A DNA stretch of 64,000 nucleotides from Planctomycetota bacterium. GTDB lineage: Bacteria; Planctomycetota; UBA1135; UBA2386. Position numbers and translations under genes: made by a program. Within the stretch, counting starts at the first letter, position 1, and every line of letters begins with the position of its first letter. Positions 62,152-64,000 of this stretch are shown piece by piece. The stretch spans positions 1 to 64,000 of the forward strand of contig JAEUHR010000044.1 of assembly GCA_016794425.1 (NCBI GenBank), given 5' to 3'. The notes beneath the pieces were generated by a model. The model did not search any database. It had not been told where the DNA came from and was given only the letters and a program-made list of their open reading frames with translations.

Positions 62152-64000
62152 TGGGTTGGGAAACCGCGCTCGATCGCCTGCTGCTGCAGCAGGTCCATCT
62201 CGCCGAGAAGGGGGAACTGAAGCAGGACGTCGTGCGCCAGCAGCTGGTCGAGTACCAGAAGCTCGCCCACGGCACGCCCGGCAGCTCCTTCCTGCGCGGC
62301 TACGCCCGCACGCTGGTGGGCCTCGAGCTGCCGGCAGCCGGCACCGACGTGCTGGCGCGGCGCTGGGAACTGTTCGGCGTGCTGCGCGCGCACGACCGCA
62401 AGGGCGACCGCGAACGCATCGCCGAGACACTGCAGGACCCGCAGGCGCTGCTCGACCTGCTCGCCGACCCGACGGTCGCCGGCAACGTGCTGCCGCTGGT
62501 CGTGCGCAGCCTGTTCTGGTCCGGCGACCTGAAGCTCGCGGTGCGCGCGATCCAGTACCTGGCCGCGGAACCCGGCGCCGGCGAACTCGACGCGATCGTC
62601 GATGCCGCGGTCAGCGACCTGCTGTCGCGGCTGGAGACGCGCGTCGACAGCGACGACCAGGAGAGCACCGCGTCGATCCTCGGCAAGATCCTCGGCATGG
62701 CCGGCTTCGACCGGCTGCCGGCCGACGTGCAGGCCGGTTACCACCGCGCGCTGGCCGAACGGCTGCTGGCTGCCAGTGAATGGGCGCTGGCGATCGCGGC
62801 CGCCGAACGCGCCGAACGTCTGGCCGGCGACCGTGTGCGGCTCGCCAGCGCCGCGGCGCTGGTGGCCGCGCTCGGCGAACTGCGCGAACACGACACCACC
62901 GACGTCGAGCCGCGTGCCGACCGGCCCGAACGCGCAGCGGCGCTGACGCGGCTGCAGCACGTCGCCGAACAACCCGACCTCGCCGCGCCGGAAGCGGTCT
63001 ACCTGCGCAGCCTGCTGGCCTACGAGACCGGCGACCTGCAGGCCGCGGCGCGCGGCTTCGAGCGCGCGATCGCCGGCCTGCGCCGGCTCGAAGGCCGCGA
63101 CGTGCGGCTGCGCGACCGCGCGCGCTTCTTCCAGGCGGCGGCACTGCTGGCCGGCGGCGACTCGACCGAGGCGACGCGCGCGCTGCGGCTGATGGAGCAG
63201 GCGCTCGAGACCGTGCGCCCCGACCTCGAGAGCTTCTACTCGGTGCACGAGGCGCTGAAGAAGCACGACCGCAAGCTCGCGCTGCGCTTCCTCGACGCGG
63301 TCGACGTCGGCCGCGGCACGACGCCGGACCAGATCCTGTTCGTGGCGCTCGAGTACCTGTCGCTGGGGGAAGCGCAGCCGGCGCTGTTCGCGGCGCGGCG
63401 CGTGCTCGAGGTCGCGGTCGACCTCGACCAGCGCGTCGAGGCGCTGAAGGTCGTGCTGACCGCGCACAACATGCTCGGCGAACGCGACCAGGCGCGCGCC
63501 TGCTACGCCGAGATCCGCGAACTGCTGCAGCACCGCGGCAAGTTCGACGTGCTCGAGAAGCTGCTGCGCAACGAAGAGGTCGTCGGCCAGGCGCTCGACC
63601 ACCTCGAGGTCAAGGTCGAGCTGGCGTCGGTCTACGAGGAACTCGAAGGCCGCGACTACGACCGCGCCTCGCTGCAGGTCGGCATCGCGCGCTCGCTGCG
63701 CGCGCGCAAGGACGTCGAGGCGCTGCAGCAGGCGCACGGTCTGCTGCAGGAAGTCGCCTGCGTCTACCCGGAGCTCGCCAAGGACGACCTGGCGGCGATC
63801 GAGAAGCTGCTGGAGCTCGACGACCAGCCCGCCGGCGGCGGCGACCTCGGCCCGGCAGCAACCGCCGCGCTCGGCAAGACCCTGGGGCGCAAGCCGCGCA
63901 TCCTGGTCGTCGGCGGCAACGAGCGCCAGCGCCGGCACCACCCGCGGCTCGAGAAGCTGGCCGCCGAGTGGGGCTTCGATGCCGAGTGGCTGATGACGAA
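62152..64000 (+). CDS. TPR-like protein with C-terminal DUF2325 domain, partial
   Basis: An open frame of at least 616 codons running off the window end. Residues 1-575 are helical repeats with TPR-like spacing (for example VYLRSLLAYETGDLQAAARGFERAIAGL and ALKVVLTAHNMLGERDQARACYAEIRELLQ). From about 582, RKPRILVVGGNERQRRHHPRLEKLAAEWGFDAEWLMT is the start of a DUF2325 domain, a small Rossmann-like module of unknown function. GGGAGGA lies ten bases before the ATG. There is no signal peptide or membrane segment. The neighbouring acidic gene on the same strand is a possible partner. Confidence 0.7.

Overview
The window is a gene-dense, GC-rich (roughly 70 per cent by eye) bacterial chromosome segment with no phage, transposon or CRISPR signature. 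Housekeeping families, secreted multi-repeat proteins (WNG/kelch-like, FG-GAP), D-Ala-D-Ala ligase and a Cys-rich secreted C-terminal domain of a type I associate with Planctomycetota make a planctomycete-like bacterium my best guess. This is an inference; no rRNA is present to test it.

Layout. 1-2843: 3' end of an F1 ATP synthase operon (atpG, atpD, atpC). 2.9-8.0 kb: a chemoreceptor with a c-type heme sensor domain, a secreted triple-FKBP prolyl isomerase, rlmN (minus) and a MacB/LolD-type ABC transporter whose permease follows to 10.6 kb. 10.6-14.3 kb: an overlapping three-gene membrane cluster (propeller protein, HTTM/vitamin-K-carboxylase-like protein, ArnT/PMT-like protein). 14.4-16.2 kb: aspS. 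16.2-22.2 kb, minus strand: a molybdopterin oxidoreductase coupled to DUF1569 and DUF3754 proteins, then a free-standing CZB zinc sensor and a glycosyltransferase. 22.2-33.6 kb: CBS protein, secreted S9 peptidase, WNG-repeat secreted protein, an unrecognised repetitive protein, a large FG-GAP/UnbV lipoprotein and a CLC channel with CBS domains. 33.7-37.7 kb: recA and alaS. 37.7-42.6 kb: the fatty acid locus rpmF-plsX-fabH-fabG-acpP-fabF. 42.7-48.7 kb: a small coiled-coil protein, ROK glucokinase, ddl and two membrane-anchored TPR proteins, the last overlapping a tRNA-Leu(CAA) gene. 48.7-53.4 kb, minus strand: Nfu scaffold plus a zinc-finger protein, M32 carboxypeptidase coupled to a HEAT/VWA protein. 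53.5-57.9 kb: HtrA-type protease, a degenerate kinase-like protein, phoB-phoR-phoU. 57.9-60.3 kb, minus strand: thiC under a TPP riboswitch, and cvpA. 60.4-64.0 kb: an unrecognised acidic protein and a TPR-DUF2325 protein running off the end.

Cross-cutting observations. Genes are packed tightly: many same-strand neighbours overlap by ATGA, GTGA, TTGA or TGATG, and two convergent pairs share one CTAG as both stop codons. At nine genes a TANNNT hexamer (mostly TANN[CG]T) lies 6-11 bases before the start codon with no Shine-Dalgarno between them, the arrangement expected for leaderless mRNAs. Other first genes (recA, rpmF, aspS, ddl, FKBP) carry the same hexamer further upstream. This shared promoter grammar is the most general new signal I see. 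The best candidates for undescribed biology are the HTTM cluster, the repetitive protein at 26519-27988, the partnerless molybdopterin enzyme, and the final gene pair.
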